From Nymphaea colorata (taxonomy: Eukaryota; Streptophyta; Magnoliopsida; Nymphaeales; Nymphaeaceae): a stretch of DNA of 64,000 nucleotides. The DNA is taken from assembly GCF_008831285.2 (NCBI RefSeq), contig NC_045151.1, positions 9,114,571 through 9,178,570 on the forward strand, in the 5' to 3' direction. A model generated the notes under the pieces. The model was not told the DNA's origin, did no database searches, and saw nothing but the letters and a program-made list of their open reading frames with translations. Numbering within the stretch: the first letter of the stretch is position 1; the number at the start of each line of letters is the position of its first letter. A program made the position numbers and the translations under genes. Shown piece by piece: positions 11,756-24,639 of the stretch.

Positions 11756-14677
11756 TTATTTGGACTTGTGTATAACTTTGTCTTTAATTTTGTAGTCCTC
11801 TGTTTCGGTTCTGTACAAATTCTTTACTCGTGTAAAAACCCTTCAGGAATCATATACTATATACAGTGTGAACGTAACTGAAGTACGTTCAGTATTGATA
11901 TCCCTTTTGCGCCCTATGTCCTTTCTTGGATGATGATAGAAAACCCAAAAGTTACTTTTTAAGATGCATGAACTTTTTTCGACCAAAGAGTGTACATCTT
12001 TTATCGTGCTCCGTTCTGATCATCACAGTCATATAAAGCCCTGGGATTTCCCCTGTTTTTCCATCGAGGCGTTCATGGTCTTTTTGTGAGTTGTACAGTC
12101 ATACGTCGTGATTATAGTTGATGCTTATTGCGGGGATAATCAGCTAGCCAAGGGCACAACATTTAGATGTTCAAGAAGCTACCTTATTTGTCTTATGACT
12201 TATCTCAGAAGCTCCATGCCCCCACTGGCGTAGCCAAATTTGTGGGTTGATAACTAACTAGACGTGCAGTAGTACTTTCCCGCTTTTTTGGCATAATGTG
12301 GATGTGGTCTTTCTGCGCATCTGGGTTCGACATGGCTACAAGAGCAATGGCTTGGTCCAGCTGATTTTTCTTGTCTATCTTGATCTGGAGAGACATCTCG
12401 AGCTTTGCGAGGCCTCGTCTATAAAGGGTCATTTAGTAGTTGGAACACTTTGTGATTGTTCTCTGAATGTATTTCAAAAATTGCAGTAGATTCATGGAAC
12501 ACTTGATTTAAGTGTACATGAATTTTGTCTCAATCTTTAAGGCAAATTATGGAATACTTAGTGAGAATCACTTAGTGAGAGTGTTCCATTTGGCAAAGTG
12601 TTCCATTTGGCAAAGGACACCTAAGAGATCATTTGATTGTCTGTTCCTGCATAACAGGTTAAACAAGCGAAAGAATATCAATATTAAGTTTCGTCCTAAG
12701 TTCACAGTTCTAGTCATGTTAGATGCTTTCCATTGAGATCAGGTATCCATCTCCCATTCTTTATGTGCAGGTTGTTTCCTTCATTATGCGGACATAACAA
12801 TGTAGACCCGATCCGAGGAGTGGCTTGTGGAGGCCAAGAATCCATCTTTCGTGGCTCACGATCAGCAAGGGTTGTTTCATTTATTACTGAAATTAAATAA
12901 TAACAACAACAACAACCTACTTTTCAATTCTGGAAAAAAAAAATAGAAAAGGTATTATACAGCACCGTCACTAATTCTAACAGTTGACACCGAAATTAAA
13001 AATGAGAAATCATATCCTTAGCATTAAAGTTGTACATAAACGTTTCTGATAAAGTTCAACTACAATTATATAATATCAAGTGACAGCAATGAAGAACAGG
13101 TCATAAGGACAATATGTGTGTGTGTCATATTCCAAGCGAACAAGGACATGCTATAAATTTAAAGGGCTTTTTACTGCAGCACCATTAATTTTTTGTTACC
13201 AGTTGATAATCTGGAAGAGCGTTTCTGGTGTAAAAGCACATCACATGGAGATTTAATCCATATGAAATAAAGAAGAAAAGAAGTTGATGGCACAATTAGT
13301 CGTCTCTTAATAAGTTTGGAGGTCCCCATGTAAGGTCATTAGTGAGGTCATGCAGGATTTGAAAAGGAAAAGACGCAACCAAGCCAATATAAAATTATCA
13401 ATAGCTTTTGTTGAGTCATTTTCAATTTGTTTTGTTTACTGATCCAATAATTGATTGCATTACATCACACGAATCGTACACTTAAATGAATCATGGAATT
13501 AGTGAAAGCAACTAGCTGCCTAACCTTTTCAAGTGTGTGTGCCTGTGCGTGTGCAAGAAAGAGAAGATAGGGTATATACCTAAAGCTATAGAAAAAAGAT
13601 GATGACAATGACTTGTGATTAAATAGTAAAAAAATGTTCGGTCACGGTGACTGTAGAGTAATAATATTAAAGATAATTTTTTTTTTCATTGATAGTTGTA
13701 GAAATTAAAGCAATCAGTCTTGTGAAAATTGAAAGGCGTTGGCGGACAAACCTTGCCCTTCCAATCATATCTAAAACATGGACCAAACTAGCTCCGCCAG
13801 TACAGTACAGACCTATTCATTTAATTTGTCAAATAACGGTCTGCAAATATGTTCAAACGCTAGAGAGACGGAGAGAGAGGCTGCAGATACCTATGCCGAT
13901 TAAATTAGGACGATGAAAATCGCCTGCCTATGATCACCGAGCAGCCAATTTCATCATCTTGTATGATTTCACTAGTAGTAAAATTGTCGGTGTTAGGTTG
14001 ACTGGAGTATCAATGTTGAGAAACCTTCTTCCTTGATAGCTGGAGGAAAAAAACACAAACTTTTGAAAGGCGAAAGATATATACCTGCTCTATTGTAAAA
14101 TCAAGTATGGGCCTAGCTAGAACGTCCCACAGGTCCATGCAATCGATCATGAGACGTAAACTTCTGCCAAACCACGGCTGGAAAATTGCATCTTCTAATG
14201 AACAAAGATCTGTGGCCGCCATGGCAATATTTGTCAATGATGACATCCATTCACTTCGTTTTAAAGTGACAAAACACTTGACTGAGAAAGAACGTCGTCC
14301 TGTAAATTGTAATGGCACCAATTCTCAGCTTCGGTTTCGGAAAAAGGAAAAAAAGTTTCTTATGATTTACTACTACTGCACACCACCGTCGTCAGCGCAG
14401 CCCCCTTTGCCAGATTATGGTATATATATATATAAATAAACGGACGAAAAACTCAAGTGTGGTGAAGATTATTTTTACGGACGTCGAAACAAGATGGCGA
14501 TGAAAAATAGTCTTTATTCTGTCGTCAAAGTTGGACTTTTACTGAAGTCCAGATTGCACAGGTCGTTAAAAAAGAAAATTTTACCAACATTCAGCGGCAA
14601 ACATCGGTAATGCATCAGTTTTTTTTTTTTTTTTTTGGTAGTGATAGCTCAAATTCCCCTGTCAAGCAACCATTACG
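11756..14677. other. NAC 3' flank and intergenic sequence
   Basis: The first few hundred bases should hold the NAC 3' UTR. No canonical AATAAA was found close to the stop, so the polyadenylation site is not assigned. A 17-bp direct repeat (TGTTCCATTTGGCAAAG) occurs twice in tandem at about 12580-12613. The rest is AT-rich with a 22-nt poly(T) near 14615. No gene is recognised. Confidence 0.55.
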
Positions 14678-14697
14678 AAGGTAGTAAAATGCTTGCT
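14678..14697. repeat. Left target-site duplication of the SINE
   Basis: AAGGTAGTAAAATGCTTGCT, repeated at 14935-14954 with one mismatch (G to A). Confidence 0.9.
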
Positions 14698-14934
14698 TCA
14701 AGGGGCATAGCGTAGCTGGTTGAACTAAGGGCTTGTACTAAGGCAGGTCTCTAGTTTGATTTCCGTGGGCGTTATGTTCCTGTGTCTTAAGGCGGTAGGG
14801 CGCGACATCTAAGCTGAAGGGTGCACCGTTGCTATCGCTGACACCGACGCAGCTCAGGACCCCAGAAGCAGAGGGAATGGGGGGGCCTTCGGGCCTTTTT
14901 CGGACGGTGGAATTAATACCCCTTGCTCACCCAA
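14698..14934 (+). mobile_element. tRNA-derived SINE, about 237 bp
   Basis: The 5' end reads like a tRNA: an A-box-like TAGCGTAGCTGG near 14709 and a B-box-like GTTTGATTTCC about 40 bp further on, as needed for RNA polymerase III. A tRNA-unrelated body follows and ends near ACCCAA, without a long poly(A). The insert is bounded by 20-bp direct repeats differing at one base, the mark of LINE-machinery target-primed insertion. The nearly identical duplications suggest a fairly young copy. The family was not identified. Confidence 0.85.
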
Positions 14935-14954
14935 AAGGTAGTAAAATGCTTACT
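14935..14954. repeat. Right target-site duplication of the SINE
   Basis: AAGGTAGTAAAATGCTTACT, the partner of 14678-14697. Confidence 0.9.
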
Positions 14955-17107
14955 CACAATAATCGCAAGCTTATCTATTCATCTTGAATGTGGTGTCACA
15001 TAATATGGATAGGGTAAGTGGCGCATTAATATGGGCCCACAACCCTCTCTCATGTGGCTAATTTCGAGATTCTCACCACGCGTATCCAATTAGGTTTATT
15101 TATGTTGGTTAGTTTATGCCAAGGGAAAAGTTGTCTAGTTTTCTTTCTCTCCCGGCTCTTATGAACTGGCAAATGATACATAATTGATTGAATGTGATGA
15201 TAAAGGAACAGCAACATTACACGAGCAATTCAAATATCAATCTACACAACCTAATATATTTATGCCCGACGTACGCCATGGAATTAAATGCATCTAGAAA
15301 AGAATTTTAAAAAGATATTTCAAGGAATTACAAGGCATTAATTATGCTCAATTTGTTGTCGAAATTTTGAATATGTCAAGCTTAATTTATTTGTGTTTTA
15401 ACCAGCCTTAGTAGTTTTTGTTTATCAGGTACACACACAGAGCTCATATAGAAATTGAGCTACATAGGGTCTGAACTTGAGCTGACCTGTACCTAAAAAA
15501 ACTTGAACCGTTCCTTATCAAATGACCCCTTTTCAAGATTAAAACTAGTAATATGTGTACGTGCGTGTGTGTGTGTGTGGGTGCGCTTAATTTCTAACTT
15601 TTCATTCAATCGACATTTTGAATATGATCTCTGCATTTAAAAACTTATGAAATTGTTAAATGATGATGCTATTTAAATATGTGCTCAAAAAATTTTATGA
15701 TTTTAAGACCAAAAGTACTACAGTAGCAGATCCACATATGGGCAGATATAGGCAGTTGCCTACATCAACCCTATAATTTTTCTTTATTTTCATGTGGGTG
15801 CATTCAACTATTTGTTTATTATATATACTAGGGGATTGTTTTGGAAGCAATGACACAAAAATGGAGACGGATACATAAAACACCAAAAATTAATGTTCCA
15901 TGAAAGTAGACCAATCTTTAGGGTGGATTCATGGGACACACACAAAATGTCTTTGCTAACAAACGACTCCTCAAGAAATGAAAATTTCTGACATAGTGCT
16001 CCTTAATTAAGGAATTAAAACTTTCTGACATAGTTCTTAGAATATCTGATCAAACCTTTTTATGATTTTAAGACCAAGCTAATATGATGCTTTGGCTTTT
16101 AAAACGGTTCCTAAATGCAAAAACATATGCGTGTGGGAAAAAAGAAATCACTTTCAGGATACCGACTGTATGATAAAATACATGAGTTAGAAAGTTGAGA
16201 GTTTTGAGTTTGCGTGTTCATATTTGGCGAGCCACGCGGGCTTCCAGGCCTAGAAATACTTTGTGATTTGGCATTCTCAGATTTTTCTTACTAATAGGAA
16301 ATAACTCTTTACAAGCCAATGGGGGTCAAGCCACAAGTCGTCTGGTTTTGTTTCCTAGTGCTAAGAATTATTTAGGCTTACTTTATATATGAGAATTGGG
16401 TATTGTGGAATCTCATGGAAAATTGGAGAATTTTATGCGCGTAGAACTCTTCGTTGATAAATATATCTATCGGTTAAGGAATAGTGGCTAGACGACAAGC
16501 CTGATGTCTTATTTTAGATAAAAACAAATGACAATGAAATGCATACAACTAACCTTCCTATAAAAACAGACCATCAATAATTCCTGTCGTCATCTCTTGC
16601 CCCCCACACTTGACATGGCAATGGGGATAAGGCTCTCTCTCTCTCTCTCTCTCTCTCGAGAGGACTTTCGATATATGGGGACCGGAGCTTACTTTTCATA
16701 TGAAGGGAATAAAGCTTTCCAAGACCATAAAATTAGTACAACAACATGATTTCTTTAGTGTGAGTTCTTGACCCTTTTTGTCTCAGTGATTATCCTAAGG
16801 CCATATCTAAGCATTCACAGGGTAAGAGAGATGCCTATAGCAGTCTCTATTATTCAAAGTGCACTTAATTAAGGTTCAGAATCTAAAGATAGAGAAAGAT
16901 TTCAGGTAGTCTTAGCCTAAATTTTGTTGGCAAATCAAGTTCCTTTCTCTCCGAGGGAAGATGTGAAGCTTGGGTTCAGAGCCTTTAAGAATTGATAGTT
17001 TCAGAAGTCATTTTTTTTCTTTTCTTTTTCATAGGTTAAAGGGTCTTCATTACAAGGGAATCCTATATTTTCAGATGATATTTGGTAAGATCTGAAATAT
17101 GAAAACG

Positions 17108-17141
<34 letters not shown>

Positions 17142-17792
17142 GAGAGCAATGGAACCCAAGTGCATATGCTGGACTCTATATCCTCCCAACTACAAAGAAA
17201 TTATTTGCTCTCACAGTCTTAATTCATAAGTACACATATTGGGGACAATCTCTGCCTGGCCAATTTGTGTGGAAACAGGCATCAATCTCTTCAAATTATT
17301 GAGGGGAAAAGCGTAGGGCGCCATGCTAACTAGTACACACATCTTTTGGAATGTGACAGGAACAACAGCCTTCGAAAATGGAACCGTAACTGCCATTTAA
17401 TTTGGTAGCCGTTGTTGCCTTGTTCAGCCAAAGCCTTGGAGTTTATATGTATGTTCCAGAGCTATGGGAAAAGTTGCAAAACAAGAAATTCTGGGTTGAG
17501 GGGCGCTAATTGAAACAATGTTAAATTCTGAAGGGCACTAATAAATGCAAATGAGCAAATCTTTAACATGTAAATCAATAAATCTTGTGGGACTAATGTG
17601 GGCAACTGCTTAAACTTGGAGGAGAGGAAGGCACAGGCTTGGAAACTTTGCAACATCGGGCTGAAGACGGAGCCATCCAATTGCGCCTTTTTTTGTAGTG
17701 CCACAGAAATTTTAATGAATTGTTATGAGAAACAAAAAGTGCAAGACAGACTTGCTGCTAGTTTCTCATCAGCAGCTTGCCTGGTCTATCAA
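14955..17792. other. Intergenic AT-rich sequence with microsatellites
   Basis: No gene is recognised. The stretch contains (GT)n near 15565-15580, (CT)n at about 16633-16658 and (AC)n(AT)n at about 17107-17142. Predicted short frames overlap these repeats or lack domains. Confidence 0.55.
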
Positions 17793-18297
17793 TAGTAGTG
17801 AACAAGAGCCGAGTCAAGCCTAAGTTTAGTCAGCTCGAGCTCGGCTCAACTAATGAAACCTTGAGCTCGATTCAGCTCGAGAATAGCTCGACGGAAGTAG
17901 CTTGAGCTCGACTTGGCAGTTACGTGTTGAACTCGAGCTCGACTTGGCAGTTACGTGTTGAACTCGAGCTCAACTTGACAGTTACGTGTTGAACTCGAGC
18001 TCAACTCGATTAAGGCTCGACAAACTCGTTTGAATAGAATTGATATTCATCGTTACGTGTTGAGCTCGAGCTCGACTCGATTAAGGCTCAACAAACTCAT
18101 AAACTCGTTTGAATATATTGACTTGATTAAGGCTCCAACTTGACTCAGCAATTACGTTTTGAGCTCGAACTCAACTCAATTATTTGAACGAGTCGACTCA
18201 TGAACTCGAGCTCGACTCATTAAGCAAATGACTCAGCTCGAACTCGTTCACGAGCCGAGCTTTAATGAGTCGAGCTCGAGCTCGTTGTTCACCCCTA
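17793..18297. mobile_element. GAGCTC-rich element with inverted ends (possible hAT-like MITE)
   Basis: The left end TAGTAGTGAACAAGAGC (17793) and the inverse of the right end, TAGGGGTGAACAACGAGC (ending 18297), share TAG..GTGAACAA and then AGC. The interior is packed with CTCGAGCTCGA words and a 31-bp triplication at 17911-18003. I see no flanking duplication (TCTATCAA versus ATGGTACT), so the transposon call rests on the inverted ends and composition only. Confidence 0.55.
17911..18003. repeat. 31-bp tandem repeat, three copies
   Basis: Units starting ACTTGGCAGTTACGTG at 17911 and 17942, and ACTTGACAGTTACGTG at 17973, have an exact 31-bp period. Further degenerate copies of GTTACGTGTTGAGCTCGAG occur near 18051. 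The array is internal to the element at 17793-18297. Confidence 0.9.
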
Positions 18298-21130
18298 ATG
18301 GTACTTAGTAAAACCCTTGCCCACCTTCTCCTTCTGGCCATGCCTATGGGTGCCGCTGCCCCTTGCTTTCCAACTTGTAAGGTTTTACCAACTTGGAGGC
18401 ACCCACAAGTGCATCGACATCCAAGTTTTGAAAGAAACATTTCCTTTTTTTTTTTCTTTCTTTTTCGCATAGTTGGCTAACTCGCCGAGTTGGCTTGGAA
18501 ATCTCCCTGAATAACTCCAATCCCTAGAAAACCTGGCCACAAGTCAAGGTTGGCCTGGTCTATTCCTGATTCGGCCCGGCTCACCCAATTCATGTTATTT
18601 TAAAACTCGACCGAGTCAACTCACCGACTTGATGAGTCAATTCCGTGACTCGGTCATCAGCCGATCCAGGTCTAAGTCATGAGTTTGCCAACTATGCTTT
18701 TTTGATAACCTAATTATCTTGAAAATATTTCAGGAGATCTCGGAATATTGCAAAGTACGTTACATTTTACAGTTAGATATGTTACTTTTGTCAACTTGTG
18801 TTTACATCTATAGATATTTATTAAAATAATTCTAATCACAAGTATGCATTGATAGAGATTTAGATGCTTCATCTACAACAAAATTGTAGTTCATTCAATC
18901 ACTTTCACTCGTAATTATATCTATAGAAACTCAATAAAATGATTGTAATCACAACTCACAACTACATATTATACGAATTGGATTTAGGACAGAAACTGTT
19001 TCAATATTCTAGAAAAGCAGACATCGACTAGTGGATGAAAGTTCTTGTCAAAACTAGCGAACTAATATTCTCATTCCAGAAAAAGTATTTCATAAACTAA
19101 GATAAATTAGGAGAATGCATCTTTTCTTTCATTTAATATAATTTACGAGTCATGCTGGATTTCAATTTAATTATCTTTCATTGTCATGTGTTTACATCAT
19201 AGACATAAATAACTTCTCAAATGGTAAGGTTTTCTCCAGTATAATACGGCGAACTTGAAAAAAACGAGAAAAATACAGTCAATTTTTAAAAATTTTAAAA
19301 AACTAAAAATATAGGAAAAATAAAATAAGTGAGAAACTAATAACACAAGAGATAAGTAGATTTGCAACAAATAAAAAATAGAAAATGAAAAACAACTGTT
19401 TGACATTAAAAATTTTGAAAAAAGTGAAAAACGTGAAAAAACGTATTAAAAACACTTTTTTTTTTTCAAAAAATGCGTTTTTTAAAGTTTTAAAGGGCCA
19501 TTTAACTTACCCATTTTTTATGGTGCTATATATAACATGGACCACATTTGATCCATTTTAACTAAGCCTACTTAATATAACCTTCTTGAGCCCATTGTTA
19601 TAAAACCCCCACATTTATGATGTCAGGGCACCAAACATATCAAATGGACTCTTCTCTTGTTTTTTCTTTTCCCTGCCATTAAAAAACCTTAGGCTGCACC
19701 ATCTATTAGCTGTGATTATTTATCTTAAGTTTAATTTATTTGGCTTCCAAACTTAACCACATTAGCTACCGCTCGCTTTATAATATGTGTAGACATTAGT
19801 TCTGTTGCATAATGCTACTCTGTTTTACACATGCAGATCAATTTATAACGTCCTAAACCGAATACTCAAATTTTCGTGGTTGACCTACATTCAGGATTCA
19901 GCAACGTAATATATATAACCATATCAACGATCCATAACACTAGGTTTCTCCAGCGGTGAAACAAAGTAAAGTATGCACTCCAAATGTATATATATATATA
20001 TATATATATATATTGACGATGCTTCAATAGCGAGCCACTGTTTGCATCAGTACATTATAAAATTAGAAGAAACAGAAAACAAAATATCGGAAGAATAATT
20101 AAGTTGGTGCAACGGAATCCTTGTGAGTTATGGCATTTTGAATAAACCCCAGTGCCCAATTCACTGTTAAATAGAAGGTGGAACAATAATGCTTAGTTGA
20201 ATAACATAAAGCAAAGTTAGATTCAAATAATTGTGGCCACAATAATGCTTCTATTTATCATTTTAGTTTGACGTCAAGTATGTTGGCTACCCGCTTTGAA
20301 ATAACAAATACATTATCAAAAAAGAAGTGTTAAGGCTGACATGCTCAGCTAGAAATTTGCGTTCAATTCCTCCGCCTGTTAATGGACTTTAAAAAATTAT
20401 GGGGGCCATTGACTTGTTGGGGATCAATGCCAATTTCTTATTGCAAATATTTGGTGTATTAGGAGAGCCAGGCTACCTAATTCTGCTTGGGCATCTCACA
20501 TTGGGTCAACTCTTTACCTGCTCCACATCAGCGAATCGCATGCCGTATTTAGTTCCACATCAATTATGTAGTAATAATATTTGCAATTTAAGCCATTTAT
20601 TTGTTGGGGACTGCATTAGACTTAATCCATACATATATGTGTGCGCCCAGATCTCCTCATACACTATCGTTTATGCTCGTCTGAGAATATTGTACAAATC
20701 CACGCTTGTGCATTATTTCTAAAGAATTAGGCAGAACTCGTGGATCTATTTTTCATTTGTTAGGAACATTGGCGTGCAAATCACCGTATTGGATCCATAT
20801 ATACAATCCCCAATGAATCTAAGAAATTGATGGCCGTAATTTTTTCAGTCTTAAACAGAAGGCATAAACTTCTGTTGACAAAACCTTTTTGAATTAGAGG
20901 TTCATTTCACCCATAAGAAGTGAACCATAACGAAAAGAAAAATTGCTTGATTAATGAAAGAATATGTAAAGTAAGAATGAGCCCTTGAACTTGGCCGGAT
21001 ACCCGTTCGACATAACTATTAAGAAGATTTGATCGAGAAAAACACAAGTAATTGCAATATTGAGAAAGCTCCTCTCCGACCAGACCTTTTCACTGCAAAC
21101 CCACAGAGAGAACAGAAAAAATAAGGTAGC

Positions 21131-21131
21131 G

Positions 21132-21200
<69 letters not shown>
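21131..21200. repeat. (AT)n(AG)n compound microsatellite
   Basis: An AT run passes directly into an AG run. It is responsible for a spurious minus-strand Ser/Leu/Tyr/Ile reading frame. Confidence 0.95.
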
Positions 21201-21202
<2 letters not shown>

Positions 21203-21533
21203 CACAAGTCATTATTAAAACACAGGGCAATATTAGATTAAGAGTTGTGCGTGTTCAGTGCCTACGTCAGCAGGCTGCATTTGTGGGTCATGTCGCACAC
21301 CCAAAATGATGTGGGAATTAATATAAACAAAAACAATCAATGGGGTTTTCAGGCGCAAAATACTCGAGCCCTTGCGTGTTTGTGCGTGTAACAAGGAACA
21401 GAGGCACCACCAATGAGAGGAGTGCCTCGAATGGGTTCAAATCGCTTCTACCAACTGCATATTTTTCGGCATGGAGACCAGTATGCTTGTACAATCGTTC
21501 TCATCTTATTAACTATATATATATTCTCAATTA

Positions 21534-21534
<1 letters not shown>

Positions 21535-21620
<86 letters not shown>
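21535..21620. repeat. (CT)n(AT)n compound microsatellite
   Basis: A CT run passes directly into an AT run, producing spurious Ser-Leu and Tyr-Ile reading frames. Confidence 0.95.
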
Positions 21621-21622
<2 letters not shown>

Positions 21623-24600
21623 TCAAGCGCTTTTAATAAAATTGAATACCACTGATTTCTGCGTCGAAGTTACAATTTAAAAGGTACCTTTTTTCCATTG
21701 TAGGGATATGATTTTATAACTATTTGAAATAATCAAAATCCAATTTCTAAAATTCTACTTATAAATGAACAATAAATTTTATGTCAGTCTCTAAGTTTTG
21801 AAGACGAAAATTGCATTCATATGATCACATGGCTACGTTTTCCGGAAAAAAAAAAATCCAATAAAGATCATCATCTTGCATACTACGAATTAGTGAAGGG
21901 TGAAATATCCTTTTGTAACATCAACACGCGCCCATACTCACCTCTTTACATAAACGGAAGGAAAGACATGTGTCGATTTTGAAAAATTCAAAATAAAAAG
22001 GATGAAGATCATCAGGAGTAGCTGATTATTATGTGGACTTCGTAACCTAAACGGGAAATGAACTCGGCTTAATTGGCCAACTCGGCGAGTGAGCCCGGTT
22101 TGCTCAGTTAGTCGGTCTAAGTGGGCGACCAACAGAGACATGATTCAAGGACAGGACAGGACAGGACAGCTTTTTTTTTTTTTTTTTTTTTTTTTCTAAT
22201 CTGAAACTCTTCTGCAATTTGACATGCATTCACAGACAACTCGTGTGATTGGCCAAGTTTCCTTTAAACGACCGGAGTTTCAGATATGGACTAGTCTACT
22301 TTCCTTTACCACTCCAATTTTAGATTAAATCAGTTTGTAAGTTTAATTTATTATTATTATTTTTTTTTTTCATACGTTGTCTTTAAAATAGGTTGCTTTA
22401 GGGTATGCGGACTCATAATTGATTAGAACCAGCCCATTCATCCGCCGAACCGCCATCAATGAAGTATCTAAACTTGAGTAAGTATCGACTATATATAGTC
22501 CACTGCTTCCGTTTTGTTCAAATGAAAGAAAATTGAAATCCACTTGCACAAAAGATGCCCGTCGACGAGGAGGAGCCCCAGAGGATCCGCGGCTCAACTG
22601 TAAAAGTTAAAACGGATCATAAGTGGCAAATTAGTAGGTCCAGTTCCATCTGCACGAATGCAAATTCAAATGACCTACACTAAAATCGGGATATTACAGG
22701 ATCAAGGTTGATTAGAGTTGGGCAGATTAATTTTATGGCCTACCAATAAGTATTTGACCAATTCAATAACCAAACTGACCCAAAACCATCCTATAGCAAA
22801 AACCTTTTCATAACCAAGCTAAGGTGAAAACTGTGCACCCCTTGAACTAGTTGAACTGTCATCAACTAAACACCGATATGAACATCTCAAATTACCACAT
22901 ATATCTTATGCAAGAAACTTAAAACTCAAGGCATACCCCAAGATCATAATTACGGGACACTGTTCACAGTAATTTCATGGCAATGAAATACCTTGCAAGA
23001 TCTTCAAGTTCAATGAGAGAAAAATAATATATATAGGTGGTGTAAGCCATTGAGAAGAAAAGCACTTCATAATCAGAAGGTTTTAATCATCATTATAATA
23101 TAGGACAAAATAATTTTAGCCTAATATCCAATAAATATTGATTATAGAATTGTTTTAGAAGCCCAATAACTTTTGCTTGAAAACCTATTCCTCCATGTGG
23201 GTTCACCTTATTAGCATTCACCCAACGGAGCATTTGGCATTTTAACTGATTCTTACACATAATGATGCTAAATAGATCTCAATACTTTTGAAGTTGGTGA
23301 AATTTAAAAGCACTTAGGTACTCAGGTTAATAGTATGATTAATATCTTCGTTAGTATGACTCGTCTGGGTGAAGAAAACCTAGATGACATGGGCTCAATA
23401 CACAATACAGGTGGTGTATCGTACCATAGACACCATACACCCTGTATCTTACAATACGAGGTTAAAATTTGAAAAGGGACCCCAAAGCCCCTCTATCAGC
23501 CTGACCGATACGCCAATGACAACATTGATCTTCATTGAATTTTTTTGCTGAAAATATCATCAAAACTGCTCGAGACTAATGAAACACAGAAAGGGTAATG
23601 TGTGTCGCTATAATGTTGAGATGAAGCACTCACTTGCTATTTTCTTCTTTGTTCATGTATTGATATCTCCTTTCTTCCCTGCTGCACTCAAGCATCAAGA
23701 TTCAGGTTTCTGTCAAACTTTTCATCCCATGATCCACACTGATGTTATTCAAGTGTGATGAGATTGGGCTAGCTGTATTGCATTTGAGGACATAGATGCG
23801 GATAACAAATAAATGTAAAATATTCAAGTGCAAGTTGGCATTTTAACATGTGACAAAAAGAGAAAATTGAAGTTAGAAAATAGATTGTGAGAAAAAGAGA
23901 AAAATGAAGTTAGAAAAGAGATTGCAGCAACTTTGCTGGTCTTCCTTATCATTGTTTCTAAAAATGTGTTATTACACCTTTGCTTCTACGTAAAGTTTAG
24001 ATTTGTTTCTAATATCACTCTAGCTGCATTTTTTATCTGATAAGTATTATTTACTTCAGGTGACTGATTTTGGGATATTTTCTCTTTTTAGGTCATACCT
24101 TTTTGCAATAATAAAAAAAGTGAAGACTAATTTTGTATTTTTTTGAATAATTTCAGAAAATTGCAGCTAAAGTTTTCTATTTCACAAGGTAACGTACGAA
24201 AGTTCATTTCCTGCCTTTATTTGATGGTTTTCATAAAAAAGTGCACCCCTTACTAGAAAAGTCACAACAAAGCAATCTCCTCTTTAAAATTACAGACAAA
24301 ATGTAGGCACCAAGATGGAAAATTCTCTTTTTCAAGAAAGAAACTGAAGTCCATATTGTAAGCATCAAACACATATCCCATTTTTGGGTGTATCTAACCT
24401 TTAGCTAGTTAGTTCTAACAGAAATATAGATGTTTATCTGGTTCCAAGTTAGAATTGGTCAATAAATGTACTCGGTCTTTTTCACAATATGAGAAAAGTA
24501 AAGTAACATTCCATTTTTTATCATAGTATTTAGATTTTACATGGAACTCATATTCTAGGACAAGATGCATCTAAATCTAGCTCAGAACCTAAGAAACATT

Positions 24601-24639
24601 ACATAAACCAGGAACTGTTCTTCATATATAGTTGGACAG

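Noticed and set aside
12205-12736. Small genes downstream of NAC
   Set aside because: Overlapping short frames on both strands have no domain, splice context or codon bias in support.
14700-14770. A functional tRNA gene
   Set aside because: Only A and B box-like words are present; the cloverleaf is poor and the sequence is the head of a SINE bounded by target duplications.
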